A stretch of DNA of 28,042 bases, taken from NCBI GenBank assembly GCA_964558315.1, contig CAZLCL010000009.1:1-28042 (forward strand). The letters are read 5' to 3'. The position numbers and the translations under genes were made by a program. Shown here piece after piece: positions 1-9,115 of the stretch. How positions within the stretch are numbered: the first letter of the stretch is position 1; every line of letters starts with the position of its first letter. This stretch comes from MWCM01 sp964558315. Its GTDB lineage: Bacteria > Patescibacteriota > UBA1384 > XYA2-FULL-43-10. Under the pieces are notes generated by a model, which was not told the origin of the DNA, searched no databases, and was given only the letters and a program-made list of their open reading frames with translations.

Positions 1-2407
1 TTAGCTCCGCTTGCTCTTTTTTAGAGCGATTCATAATCATCTCCTCAACCACAGCCCTATCTGTCGAGTAAAGTTTTCGAGAATTGGCAATAATCTTTTC
101 AATATTTCCGCTAATTTTCTCCACAGGTGGCAGGGTTTTTGAAGAAAAAGCCGGTGAAGCTATACCATCAATCAACAATTTAATATAAATATTATACTTA
201 TCCAGATTAACTAAATCATTTGAATCAAAAACCGGTTCGAACTCTTTTACTAAAAATTCCGCATCAGCGCCACCCACTCTAAAAGAGACAATTGTGCCTG
301 CGTTTCCAAAAACCGCATCCCTTACCTCTTCTGGTAATTGCGCAATATATTGATGAGCAATAATTAGATTTAAATGATACTTACGAGCCTCTGAAAGTAT
401 TACAGCAAAAGAATCTGTGGCGAAATTTTGAAATTCATCAACATAAAGATAACAATCTGGGCGTTGATCCACCGGCACATCAGCCCTGCTCATAGCCGCT
501 AATTGAATTTTTGTAATCATCATGGCGCCTAATAACGCCGAATTATCCTCGCCAATTTTGCCTCGAGACAAATTTACTACCATTATTTTTCTATTATCCA
601 TAATATCGCGAATATTCAATTTCGATTTCGGTTGCCCGACAATATTTCTGATTGTTGCGGTAGCTAAAAACTGCCCGACTTTGTTTAATATCGGAGAAAC
701 CGCTTCTGTTCTAAACTTGCTGTCGTATTGCGCAAATTCCAATATCCAGAAATCGCGTATCACCGGGTCTTTAACAAATTCAACCACTTTATCACGGAAT
801 CTGCCATCTGTTAACATTTTTGGAATGTCCAGCATGGTAGAATCTGGATAATCGAGCAAAGCTAAAACCGTATTTCTTAAAATATGCTCAAGCCGCGGAC
901 CCCATGAATTTCCGAATATTTTTTTAAAGATCCCAACAAAACCGCTCGCCACCATACCTTTAAAATCATCGTCAACACTTTCTAACAAATTGAAGGCAAT
1001 CGGATATGATCTATCAGCGGGATCAAAGACAATTACATCGGAAACTCTTTCATTGGGCACACATGATAAAATTTTTTCGGCAAATTCTCCATGAGGATCA
1101 ACAATTATCACCCCTCTATCTTTCCAAACGTCATCCACAGCCATATTCTCCAGTAAAACCGATTTGCCTACACCACTCTTCCCAACAACATAAATGTGCC
1201 TTCGACGATCATCCTCTTTAATCCCAAATTTATAATAATCGTTTCGAAAATTAGTCTCCCCTATTACGGTTAGAATCTCAGCCGGTGTATTATCGAATAA
1301 TGGCAAATTGGCCGGCGGTTCGCCCTTTTTGGCTCCAGACCAGACAATATTTGGTGTAGCTACTGACTGATGCGGAAAATGAAAAACAGAAGCTAGCTCC
1401 CCAATATTTAAAATATAACCATCACTCTCAAAACTTCTAGTAAAAAACTCCAACAATGATTGTTGATTATTAACCTTTGTCTCCCCTGCTACAAAACCGT
1501 TTAAATTAGTAGTATTATACTGCTTATATGCCGCGGCTATGCTTTGCGCTTTTGATTTTGCATTCATTGAATCAGGACTAACAGCTAATATCCGAATCTT
1601 TACCTCGTATCCAAGTTTTAGTATCTTCATTTCTATTTGTTTTAAAGCATCTTCAACCGGCCCGGGCAGTTCTTTTTTTGTTTCACTTTCATTAATTTCC
1701 GCACCAGGCCTAATAGCTTGATTTAATACCATCTTGGTAAATTTTATTAAAACTGATCCAAAACTTTTGGCTACTCCCTTAGCGCCTAAACTTTTGCCAC
1801 TCCGCACCGATTCAATCATGGCGTTGCCTTTGTCCTGCCACTCATCTCCAACGGGCCTAATTATTGTCTGAATGCATACCTCCTCTTCGGGAGTCAGTTT
1901 TGTCATTACCGAGGTAATACCCGAGATAGGATCTACTTCAAAATCAGAAAAAAGCTTAATCGGATAAACATCTGGTTTGGTAGTTTTTAAATCGCAGACA
2001 GCAAAACTTTTTTGATTAACCAGCTTTTGCACAGCATAATCCTCAACACGATGGATTTCTACAGTCGGATATTGAGCATAAATCTGTCCTTCAATAAAAT
2101 CCGCCACATGCTGTGGCACTCGTATAAAAAACTGAATAAACTTTTCTTTGGCGATGATTTCGAAACTTAGCTCTGGTTGATAAAGCGCTTTATCCGAGTA
2201 TATGCCGTGAATTGAGGCAAACATCTGTTCGGCCGAGAGTGGTGGCTTATCATTGTTTTTAGGCACATCAATTCTTAAGATTTGGTATCTCTGACTATTT
2301 AGCCAACTAAGTCTTCTCTCTTGTAATCTAATGCGATATAGCTGGGAAATTAAAATAAAAGCCCCTACCACTATAGCCGAAATAATTAGGACTAAAGCAA
2401 TTTCCAT
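1..2407 (-). CDS. VirD4/TraG-like secretion ATPase, paralog 1 (3' end cut by window)
   Basis: The reading frame is open from an ATG at 2407 to the window edge, 802 codons, with no stop reached. The N-terminus is a single membrane helix (about residues 3-22) followed by basic residues. A poorly conserved domain of about 380 residues comes next, then a RecA-like ATPase with Walker A GKSGVGKS (409-416) and Walker B YVDEF (VDE at 656-658), followed by the ARKY and HQYIAQL segments typical of VirD4/TraG/TrwB coupling proteins. Such proteins are hexameric inner-membrane motors that feed DNA or protein to type IV secretion machinery. It is clearly paralogous to the ATPase at 4201-6732 (shared VDEFQNF, QYIAQL, DAVxGNAGT, DAEFLVKEF). 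It follows the sigma4/HARE gene by 36 bases. The family call is firm; the substrate is unknown. It could also be described as a HerA/FtsK-type ATPase. Confidence 0.88.
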   Translation of the reverse strand, partial: MEIALVLIISAIVVGAFILISQLYRIRLQERRLSWLNSQRYQILRIDVPKNNDKPPLSAEQMFASIHGIYSDKALYQPELSFEIIAKEKFIQFFIRVPQHVADFIEGQIYAQYPTVEIHRVEDYAVQKLVNQKSFAVCDLKTTKPDVYPIKLFSDFEVDPISGITSVMTKLTPEEEVCIQTIIRPVGDEWQDKGNAMIESVRSGKSLGAKGVAKSFGSVLIKFTKMVLNQAIRPGAEINESETKKELPGPVEDALKQIEMKILKLGYEVKIRILAVSPDSMNAKSKAQSIAAAYKQYNTTNLNGFVAGETKVNNQQSLLEFFTRSFESDGYILNIGELASVFHFPHQSVATPNIVWSGAKKGEPPANLPLFDNTPAEILTVIGETNFRNDYYKFGIKEDDRRRHIYVVGKSGVGKSVLLENMAVDDVWKDRGVIIVDPHGEFAEKILSCVPNERVSDVIVFDPADRSYPIAFNLLESVDDDFKGMVASGFVGIFKKIFGNSWGPRLEHILRNTVLALLDYPDSTMLDIPKMLTDGRFRDKVVEFVKDPVIRDFWILEFAQYDSKFRTEAVSPILNKVGQFLATATIRNIVGQPKSKLNIRDIMDNRKIMVVNLSRGKIGEDNSALLGAMMITKIQLAAMSRADVPVDQRPDCYLYVDEFQNFATDSFAVILSEARKYHLNLIIAHQYIAQLPEEVRDAVFGNAGTIVSFRVGGADAEFLVKEFEPVFDSNDLVNLDKYNIYIKLLIDGIASPAFSSKTLPPVEKISGNIEKIIANSRKLYSTDRAVVEEMIMNRSKKEQAEL

Positions 2408-2443
2408 AATACTATTCTACCATAAAAATGAGCACGATTTATA

Positions 2444-3478
2444 CTATCCCCTGCTTTTTAAAATATATTTATCTGAAGACAGTTTTTTAAATTCTTTATT
2501 AGTTTGCAGATTTATTAAAATGGTATTTTTTCTTACTTGACGTTGTTTTGATACTTCTTTATAAATGTCTGCCAGAGTCATCGCCCCCCCAGACTTGTGC
2601 AATATTTTTTGAATAATCTCTTTAACTGTTCCTGATTCGTATCCCCACTCTTTTAGGGCGTATATTCCCCTACCGATCAATACAAAACGATCATCCGCAA
2701 TTAACTCGTTATGAATCGTGGCTAAAATTACTTTTTTTGAATCAAAATTCTCATTTTTTATTGCTCTACCTATCTCCGAAAAATGTAGTGGAGCTTGATT
2801 TTTGCGCAAGACGTAATAAATTTTATCTCTAACATTTTTTGGATTAAACTCAGGCCATTTGGAAAGACCTAAATCTCCTTTGTAGTTACTGATAATCTGC
2901 TTACTGATTTTTGGTAAAGATGACAAAAATGAAATTTTGTGTTTAGAGTGGTGAGGATGAGCTTCCAATAAAACTTCAATCTTCGCCGGCTTATTATTCT
3001 TTTCTAAATAGCTAGCCCAGTCTTTTAGTATGGAAACAACTTCGTCTTTTGGAACAGTGGCAAGAATCCAGCTATCATTTAAATATTCATCCCTTTCTAT
3101 TTTCTCGATCTCTTTTATAAGAGACAAAATAAGATGCAATGAATTTAAATCGTTCTGAGACGGCTTTCCGCCTAAAACAATTTTTTCTGCCTCGTCTTTG
3201 TGTAATATCCCCTGTTCCTGCTCTATAATATTGATGATGCACTCGATTTTCTCTGGATGTTTCCTGGCAATATATGTAGAAATTTTTAGCAACGACTCAC
3301 GCTCAATCTGTCGGATTCTCTCTCTCGACAATTTTAAGCTAGAGCCGATAGAAGCCAAAGTTTTTTTGTCGCAACCAATACCAAACCTCTCGGTTACAAC
3401 CTTATTCTCTTTTGGTTTTAAATTGTCTAGCGCATCTTTAATTAAAAGATACGGAGAAAAATTAATCTTTTTACTCAT
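2444..3478 (-). CDS. Sigma-70 region-4-like plus HARE-HTH (RpoE-delta-like) DNA-binding protein
   Basis: 344 residues. Residues 36-66 form a helix-turn-helix with the signature of sigma-70 region 4 (LSRERIRQIERESLLKI), the part of sigma that reads the -35 box. Residues about 214-280 match the HARE-HTH winged helix found in RNA polymerase delta subunits and in eukaryotic ASXL (LHFSEIGRAI, then FVLIGRGIYALKEWGY). Residues 283-342 look like a second degenerate winged helix ending DKYIL. No sigma region 2 is present, so it should not act as a full sigma factor. It may be a polymerase-associated or promoter-binding regulator. It starts at an ATG with a short AGGT site and lies 7 bases after the 164-residue gene, so the two are probably co-transcribed from the promoter at 4063-4091. 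The domain calls are good; the role is inferred. Confidence 0.82.
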   Translation of the reverse strand: MSKKINFSPYLLIKDALDNLKPKENKVVTERFGIGCDKKTLASIGSSLKLSRERIRQIERESLLKISTYIARKHPEKIECIINIIEQEQGILHKDEAEKIVLGGKPSQNDLNSLHLILSLIKEIEKIERDEYLNDSWILATVPKDEVVSILKDWASYLEKNNKPAKIEVLLEAHPHHSKHKISFLSSLPKISKQIISNYKGDLGLSKWPEFNPKNVRDKIYYVLRKNQAPLHFSEIGRAIKNENFDSKKVILATIHNELIADDRFVLIGRGIYALKEWGYESGTVKEIIQKILHKSGGAMTLADIYKEVSKQRQVRKNTILINLQTNKEFKKLSSDKYILKSRG

Positions 3479-3485
3479 AGCTTAC

Positions 3486-3980
3486 CTATAATATATTATC
3501 AATAGCCGCCCAACCTGATTCGTGATCAGCAGGGATAATTACTGAGGCCTTATCTTTATCTTTACCTTTATAATATGTCACACTAGCTAGCAACACTTTA
3601 TATATCTTTCCACTTACATCAACCTGCCAGTTCCCATCTTCTAACTCTTCTAAAACACCAACTAAATTTTTTCTTTCAACGGGGCCGATCTGTTTATATA
3701 AAAACTTGCCCGAATCAGAAATATTTAGTTTTAATTTATCGCCCGCTACCAGCTTAGATTTTGAGGCGTAATTAGGTGGAACAGAATACTTTTTTTTGTC
3801 TGTGCCGATCATCTGTTCGCCATCAAAAAATCCATATATAGCATTGCTATCCTCCTCCTCATCAATCATCGTAATTTTTTTGTCTATCTCGTTGGCAAAT
3901 AATTTGCTTTTTACTTGCCTGATTTTTGCTTCGGCCGTATCTAACATCTTTCTAATTTCTTCTAAATCGGCATCTGTCAT
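3486..3980 (-). CDS. Conserved-looking hypothetical protein, coiled coil plus beta domain
   Basis: 164 residues, not recognised. Residues 3-35 form an acidic/basic coiled coil (LEEIRKMLDTAEAKIRQVKSK). An acidic linker (DEEEDSN) and a beta-rich region of about 110 residues with several turns (GDKLKLNISDSGKF, GNWQVDVSGKIYKV) follow. There is no signal peptide or membrane helix, so it is probably cytoplasmic. The start at 3980 has an AAAGGA Shine-Dalgarno site. It is the first gene after a near-consensus promoter and sits 7 bases ahead of the sigma4/HARE gene. That arrangement suggests a partner of the regulator or of the two flanking ATPases, but nothing in the sequence proves it. Confidence 0.72.
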   Translation of the reverse strand: MTDADLEEIRKMLDTAEAKIRQVKSKLFANEIDKKITMIDEEEDSNAIYGFFDGEQMIGTDKKKYSVPPNYASKSKLVAGDKLKLNISDSGKFLYKQIGPVERKNLVGVLEELEDGNWQVDVSGKIYKVLLASVTYYKGKDKDKASVIIPADHESGWAAIDNIL

Positions 3981-4062
3981 AGCTTTTCCTTTTGTTTTAC
4001 CAATAATGTTTATTATCGCATTAAAACTAACAAATTGAGCTAATTTGTAGATAACTTAATTT

Positions 4063-4091
4063 ATCTTATCATTTTTAGTTCATTATGTCAA
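4063..4091 (-). promoter_or_regulatory. Strong extended -10 promoter for the 164-aa/sigma4-HARE pair
   Basis: Read on the minus strand: TTGACA (4086-4091), a 17-base spacer, then TGA-TAAGAT (-10 at 4063-4068). Transcription would start near 4056, leaving a leader of about 75 bases before the ATG at 3980. It lies in the 220-base gap after the upstream ATPase gene, where I see no strong intrinsic terminator, only a weak 7-bp hairpin around 4150-4170. Confidence 0.75.
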
Positions 4092-4200
4092 AGTTTTATA
4101 TCAATCCAAATCCAAAAAGCTATAAAGAACGCTCTTCAATGTGTTAAACATAAACTGTAGTTTGTGCTTAATAATCAGCTTTTTAGATTCTTGTTTTAAA

Positions 4201-6732
4201 TTATGCTATCCCACCGCGTTGGCCACTATCATTTATGCCCGGCAAATCAATTATATCCACTTTGGATCTTTCTTTAATTTCTGCATCAACCACTTCTCTA
4301 GTGCGACCAAATTTTAGTCTTGATAACTCAGCAATCGCGGCGCCCAATTTGGCATTCTCGTTAGGATCCGGAGGCACGCTTTGCGCATTAAACGGCCTGG
4401 TGGGAGCGCCGTCAATGAGCATCTTGGCGTAAAAATTATATTTATCAATTGTTGTCATATCATCCATCTGTAACGGATCGAACTCCTTCACTAAAAACTC
4501 CGCATCTGCGGCACCAATCCTAAAAGCAATCAGCGTGCCGGCATTGCCGATTACGGCATCTCTAATTTTATCGTCAAGCTGAGCAATGTATTGGTTAGTA
4601 ATATTTAATGACAATTTATATTTTCGCGACTCTGATAAAATAGTGGCAAAAACATCGGTAATAAAATTTTGAAACTCATCTACATATAAAAAGAAGGGGG
4701 TTCTTTGGTCTTCGCTCATATCCTGTCTGGAAAATGCTCCCATGGCAATTTTTGAGACGATTATCATACCGAGCAAAAATGCATTTATCTCCCCTATTAA
4801 ACCTTTAGAAAGGTTGCATATCAAAATCTTTTTTCCGTCCATAACATCCCTGAAATCGAAAGCGGATTTGGTTTGGCCTAAAATATTTCTCATCATATCG
4901 TTAGTCATAAATCTTCCAAACTTTGAGGTAAAATAATTAAGCATTTCAGACTTGTGGAAATCGCTGGTTTTTGCCATCTGTTTCTCCCAAAAAGATCTAA
5001 CCACAGGATCGGTTACATTTTTAACACACTGTTTTTCGAAGTCAGGATCTGTAAAAAGGCGAGGAATATCAATAATGGTGCCGCCATCTGGTTGAGCCAT
5101 TAAAGTTAGTGAGGCGTTTCGCATCCAGTGTTCAAATTGTGGCCCCACTATACCGGTTTGGCCGGGATCAAATAGCTTTTGAAACATTTGCAAAGCCTCT
5201 TGCACTAGAAAATCTTTTTGCTCAGGCGTTTTCCATTCAAGCATATTTAGTCCCATAGGACGCTCTATATCAGCGGGATTGAAATAAATCACATCCTCCG
5301 CTCTCTCTTTTGGAATCCGACGCATAATAAATTCGGCCGCATCGCCATTAGGATCAAGATATGCCACACCTTTACCTTCACGGATATCTTGCATTATCAT
5401 ATTTTCGAACAATACAGTTTTACCCACACCAGTTTTACCAATCATATAAACATGGCGTAATCTGTCTATCTCTTGAAGCTTAACCTCTTTTTCCTCCCCT
5501 CGATATTTGCTAATACCCAAAAGAGTGCCTTCTTTAGGTAAATTGGAGGGTGGAGCCGCTCTTTTGGCTAATAACCATGCAATATTCGGCGTGTCGGTAA
5601 AGCGATTAGGTAAATGATAGATAGAAGCGAGCTCCTCTGTGTTTAATATCCATTTTTTTCTAGTGCTGTAGGTTCGAAAAATATAGTTCGCTAGCTCCTC
5701 CGACTTATTTTTAGGAACGGAAGAATGGAAGCCATTTGAATCCGGAGTATTAAATTGGCTAAAAGCAGAAATAATTTGGCGCAAATTGTGATCTGCAGTA
5801 ACTTGATCAATCGCTACTGCAACCAATCTTATTTGAACCTCAAAACCAAGCTTGGACGCTTTTTCCCCCAAGAGCTTAATTTGGTTTTCTTGCATCGGAG
5901 TTTGTTTGTGTGGGTTATTTGGATTATAAAATTCATTTTTGTCTTTGTCTTTATCCTCGGCTTTTAAATTGTGTAAAAAATTAAAAAAATTGATGGCAAG
6001 CCTGTTGAAACCACTAGCATTTTGGGTTAACACAGTTTTACCTTGCTGGATATTGTAAGCGGCTTTTTCGGTTGAGATACGCCACATTCCACTGGTCGGA
6101 CGCAGTAATATTTGAATACCCGCCAACTCGTCTTGTCTGAGTTTAGATAGAGAGTTAGTAATGGCATTAATCGGATCATCCTCTATAGTTTTATAGGTTT
6201 TAATGGGAAATATATATTTTTTGTGTAAATATAAATTATTAATTGATATTTTAAGAGGCTTATTCGGGAAAATTGAATAATTTTTATCAACTTCTACCTG
6301 CGCATCGGGGTATTGAGCTAAAAGATTTTTCTCTACAATTTGGCGTATTCTCTCCGGGCAACCGACATAAAAATATATCTTGCCCTCTTTAGCAACAAGT
6401 TCAACCGAAATATGATCTTGGCCGGTAATTTTGCTGTAGATATCGTGTTTAAAAACAGAATCAAGTGCCGCGTAAAACGGCTCAATAACCGAAAGCATCT
6501 CTCTAAAATCTTTACGCTGATCATCTTCGTCTGCGTGCGGGGTCTTGGGCACAGAAACTTTAATCATTACCCAATCGTCTGTTAATTGCACTTGGTGGCG
6601 ACGCACAAACCAACGCCGAATCTCCTGCCACAAGAAATACAGCAACGTTGCCGCAGCCACAATAATCAGCAAATATACCCACCACGCCAGCTGTTCCGGT
6701 TCGTTATTATATTGATAAGAATTTTGATACAT
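4201..6732 (-). CDS. VirD4/TraG-like secretion ATPase, paralog 2
   Basis: 843 residues and complete. A membrane helix at about 17-35 is followed by basic residues (RRWFVRRH), placing the bulk in the cytoplasm. Residues 50-420 are a family-specific N-terminal region. The motor follows, with Walker A GKTGVGKT (432-439), Walker B LYVDEF (VDE at 684-686) and a TNQYIAQL sensor-like segment (712-719). The C-terminal tail is polar and Gly-rich. Coupling-protein ATPases of this kind bring substrates to a type IV channel. It is the last gene of the run that begins near 13050, starting 11 bases after the 591-residue protein. No clear Shine-Dalgarno site precedes its ATG, so translation may depend on coupling. 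Paralog 1 shares its whole architecture, which suggests tandem duplication followed by divergence, possibly into a mixed hexamer or two substrate specificities. Confidence 0.9.
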   Translation of the reverse strand: MYQNSYQYNNEPEQLAWWVYLLIIVAAATLLYFLWQEIRRWFVRRHQVQLTDDWVMIKVSVPKTPHADEDDQRKDFREMLSVIEPFYAALDSVFKHDIYSKITGQDHISVELVAKEGKIYFYVGCPERIRQIVEKNLLAQYPDAQVEVDKNYSIFPNKPLKISINNLYLHKKYIFPIKTYKTIEDDPINAITNSLSKLRQDELAGIQILLRPTSGMWRISTEKAAYNIQQGKTVLTQNASGFNRLAINFFNFLHNLKAEDKDKDKNEFYNPNNPHKQTPMQENQIKLLGEKASKLGFEVQIRLVAVAIDQVTADHNLRQIISAFSQFNTPDSNGFHSSVPKNKSEELANYIFRTYSTRKKWILNTEELASIYHLPNRFTDTPNIAWLLAKRAAPPSNLPKEGTLLGISKYRGEEKEVKLQEIDRLRHVYMIGKTGVGKTVLFENMIMQDIREGKGVAYLDPNGDAAEFIMRRIPKERAEDVIYFNPADIERPMGLNMLEWKTPEQKDFLVQEALQMFQKLFDPGQTGIVGPQFEHWMRNASLTLMAQPDGGTIIDIPRLFTDPDFEKQCVKNVTDPVVRSFWEKQMAKTSDFHKSEMLNYFTSKFGRFMTNDMMRNILGQTKSAFDFRDVMDGKKILICNLSKGLIGEINAFLLGMIIVSKIAMGAFSRQDMSEDQRTPFFLYVDEFQNFITDVFATILSESRKYKLSLNITNQYIAQLDDKIRDAVIGNAGTLIAFRIGAADAEFLVKEFDPLQMDDMTTIDKYNFYAKMLIDGAPTRPFNAQSVPPDPNENAKLGAAIAELSRLKFGRTREVVDAEIKERSKVDIIDLPGINDSGQRGGIA

Positions 6733-6743
6733 ATTTTTGTTTT

Positions 6744-8519
6744 TTAGGCTGCTTCTTCTATATCTTCTTGTTTGGTTTCGGCGTGATGGCCGATATTCCC
6801 GATTTTTTCTGAAGTAATGCCAGAATCTGGCTGTCTGGTTAGTTTGAGAATATCTTGAGCTTTATTTCCGCCCAAGAGCCTCATAAACCAATTTCTACCT
6901 GTTGTTTTTTTGCCCTGTGGCTCTTTATTCTGCTTGTTTGGCGTATATTCCATTACCTCGCTTTCGGCCATTTTATTACCCGTGTCTGATTCATCAGTTC
7001 CCAATACGGCCTCCCTCGTGTCAGTAACCTCGAGATTATTTTTTGGCATCAGCGCTGTTTCCTGTGGCGTGGCCTCTTCTGAAGTCATCCCAGCTGTCTC
7101 CCCCTTAATAGATTCTGACAAGGGAGCTTCATCGGTTGGTTCCGACTCATTTGCGTCAATAACAGTTTCGTTCTCTTGCGGGAGCATTGCATTTTGTGTA
7201 AGATCTCCCACATCGGATTCATTCTCCGCTTTTAACTCTTGGTTAGGAATAGCTGGTGGATCACTTTCCATACCTTCAACAGCATTAGTTGTTTCCGATT
7301 GCGTTACAGGTTCTACCCGTTCATCATTAACAGCGACAGAATCATCAACCGAAGCTGTTTCTACTATCGGTATATTATCTGGCTGAGTATTTTGATTAGG
7401 TTTGGGTTGATCTCCTATATCGGATTCGATAATATTATCCATATCGTCCGGTATATTATTGGGAGGATCAATATTTTCACTTGTTGGTTTATTAATATCT
7501 GGTTTCGGGGCATTACTATTATCACTTTGCATTGAATTGGAGATATCTGGCTTACCGCTTGCCTCCTCAATGGAGCTCGTATTTGGTGTCAATGAATCTA
7601 TACTTATCCTCGGATCAAAGGGTAAATCTTCGCGATTACCCTCTGGAGTTGGTGGTTCTTTGTGCGCCTCAATTTGATGTAATCTCGACATTAATTCTGT
7701 AGTGTCCCCAAGCGGATTCTTTTCGTCTCCCTCCAATGACATAATTATTGGGGGATTTCCCTGCCCACTTTCGCCCCGCTCAGGAACTATCGTATCAATA
7801 GTTATTTCACTGTTATCAATAGAATCACCCGGCATTTTTTGCCCGCTGGATAACTTCTCCCCATTATTAGCAATGTCCTTCTGCATCTTATTAGTATCTT
7901 CCCGAATATTCTCTGAGTCTGGATTTGAATTATTAACTCCAAACACCTCTATACCATCATCGCCCCCCATCGGCCCCAAATCTTTTATTCCGTCACTGCT
8001 TGCGCTATTAGCATTTCCCTCTCCCCTGCCGCCTTCGCTGTCATTAGGCCATAAAGAAGCATGCTCAAAGGATAATTCCCCTTTTGGGAGATCTTCTCCC
8101 AAGCTGGTAGGCTGATTGCCGTTTAAATCCGGTAGGCTTTCATTGCTAACACCCCCGCTTTCATCAACTTTTACCCAAAGGGGGGTGTAAGGCTCATTAT
8201 AAGGCTTATTGTTTTCACCTTTAATAGATGATTCTGGCGATGGTCTTTTATCAACAGACCAACTCACATCATCAAGCTCGGGACGAAACCGATTTCTAAT
8301 AGTCCTCGGCCGCCAGGGCTTGGATATGTTTTCCGATTGTTCATCAACAACACCTTCTTCTTTTCCAGCGCCCACTTCAGCACCAACAGCCTGCGAATGT
8401 TCTTCGTTATTAACCTCTTTATCGCCTAATATTTGAAGCTTTTTCGATCCTTCTCTAATCAAAACCTCAATTCCCGCCGCCCTAGCTCTTTCAATAATTT
8501 TTTGTAAACCATTATTCAA
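6744..8519 (-). CDS. Large acidic, intrinsically disordered protein
   Basis: 591 residues, family not recognised. An ordered N-terminal helix (LQKIIERARAAGIEVLIREG, residues 5-24) precedes about 500 residues of low-complexity, strongly acidic sequence rich in Asp, Glu, Ser, Asn, Pro and Gly. A short basic, partly hydrophobic patch near residues 536-550 (TTGRNWFMRLLGGNKAQ) interrupts it. No membrane helix or signal peptide is visible. The start codon is TTG at 8519 after an AGGGGGA Shine-Dalgarno site, and it overlaps the end of the 200-residue gene by 8 bases, indicating translational coupling. The gene sits between the large membrane protein and the ATPase, so it may be a scaffold or substrate of that machinery. 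The function is unknown. Confidence 0.75.
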   Translation of the reverse strand: MNNGLQKIIERARAAGIEVLIREGSKKLQILGDKEVNNEEHSQAVGAEVGAGKEEGVVDEQSENISKPWRPRTIRNRFRPELDDVSWSVDKRPSPESSIKGENNKPYNEPYTPLWVKVDESGGVSNESLPDLNGNQPTSLGEDLPKGELSFEHASLWPNDSEGGRGEGNANSASSDGIKDLGPMGGDDGIEVFGVNNSNPDSENIREDTNKMQKDIANNGEKLSSGQKMPGDSIDNSEITIDTIVPERGESGQGNPPIIMSLEGDEKNPLGDTTELMSRLHQIEAHKEPPTPEGNREDLPFDPRISIDSLTPNTSSIEEASGKPDISNSMQSDNSNAPKPDINKPTSENIDPPNNIPDDMDNIIESDIGDQPKPNQNTQPDNIPIVETASVDDSVAVNDERVEPVTQSETTNAVEGMESDPPAIPNQELKAENESDVGDLTQNAMLPQENETVIDANESEPTDEAPLSESIKGETAGMTSEEATPQETALMPKNNLEVTDTREAVLGTDESDTGNKMAESEVMEYTPNKQNKEPQGKKTTGRNWFMRLLGGNKAQDILKLTRQPDSGITSEKIGNIGHHAETKQEDIEEAA

Positions 8520-9114
8520 ATCTTCCCCCTGGTCTAAATATTATTGACATTTTTTCATTTAGCAACTTATCATCGGGTATTATCATCGTTACATCTTCAT
8601 TTTTTATCTCATTCCAAGAGGTCAAATTCCATTTGCCATCAATTTTCTTCACTTTTGAAAAAACAGTTTCATTGCCTTCCTTGTTAATAAATATTGTTCC
8701 ATCTTTTAATTCCACCACTTTTCCACCGTATTCGAACTTTAATGTATCACCTGTGTTTTCCTGCTCTGGACTCTGATCGATTTCTTTAGGTTGATTTGTT
8801 GTCTCCCCACTGGTAATAGCGATTTCTTCCGACAATGCTGACTCTCCTTCCCGATGAGAGTTTCCTGGCGATTGCTCATCAACAGTAGCAACCTCGGATT
8901 GTTCGATTCCAGCTCGTGGCGTTTCTTGTTCTAAAGAATCAACCGACTGACCATTTTCAAAAGTTTCTAATGGTTCCTCTCCACCATCAACTTCACCAAT
9001 CTCAATCTCTTCTCTCAATACGTCTTCACCAGCTTCCTGTAGGGCTTTTCTGATGAACTCGCCGGGAGATATCTTTGCAACCTCTCCCTTCTCCTTTTGG
9101 CTAAAAACAGTCAT
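8512..9114 (-). CDS. Acidic hypothetical protein with C-terminal beta domain
   Basis: 200 residues, not recognised. The first 120 residues or so are acidic and disordered (runs of Glu, Ser and Gln). The last 75 look like a small beta domain starting LKFEYGGKVVELKDG and ending with hydrophobic strands (VTMIIPDD, MSIIFRPG). The C-terminal part of the upstream 1189-residue protein also begins an equivalent stretch with DFEYG, so the two may share a related beta module. It starts at an ATG 1 base after the upstream stop with AAAGGAGAA as Shine-Dalgarno site, and ends inside the start of the next gene. This is a tightly coupled operon member with no assigned function. Confidence 0.75.
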   Translation of the reverse strand: MTVFSQKEKGEVAKISPGEFIRKALQEAGEDVLREEIEIGEVDGGEEPLETFENGQSVDSLEQETPRAGIEQSEVATVDEQSPGNSHREGESALSEEIAITSGETTNQPKEIDQSPEQENTGDTLKFEYGGKVVELKDGTIFINKEGNETVFSKVKKIDGKWNLTSWNEIKNEDVTMIIPDDKLLNEKMSIIFRPGGRFE

Positions 9115-9115
9115 C

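Noticed and set aside
6910..8436. Plus-strand ORFs opposite the acidic disordered protein
   Set aside because: Serine-rich shadows of an Asp/Glu/Ser-rich coding frame, with no Shine-Dalgarno sites and a clear operon on the other strand.
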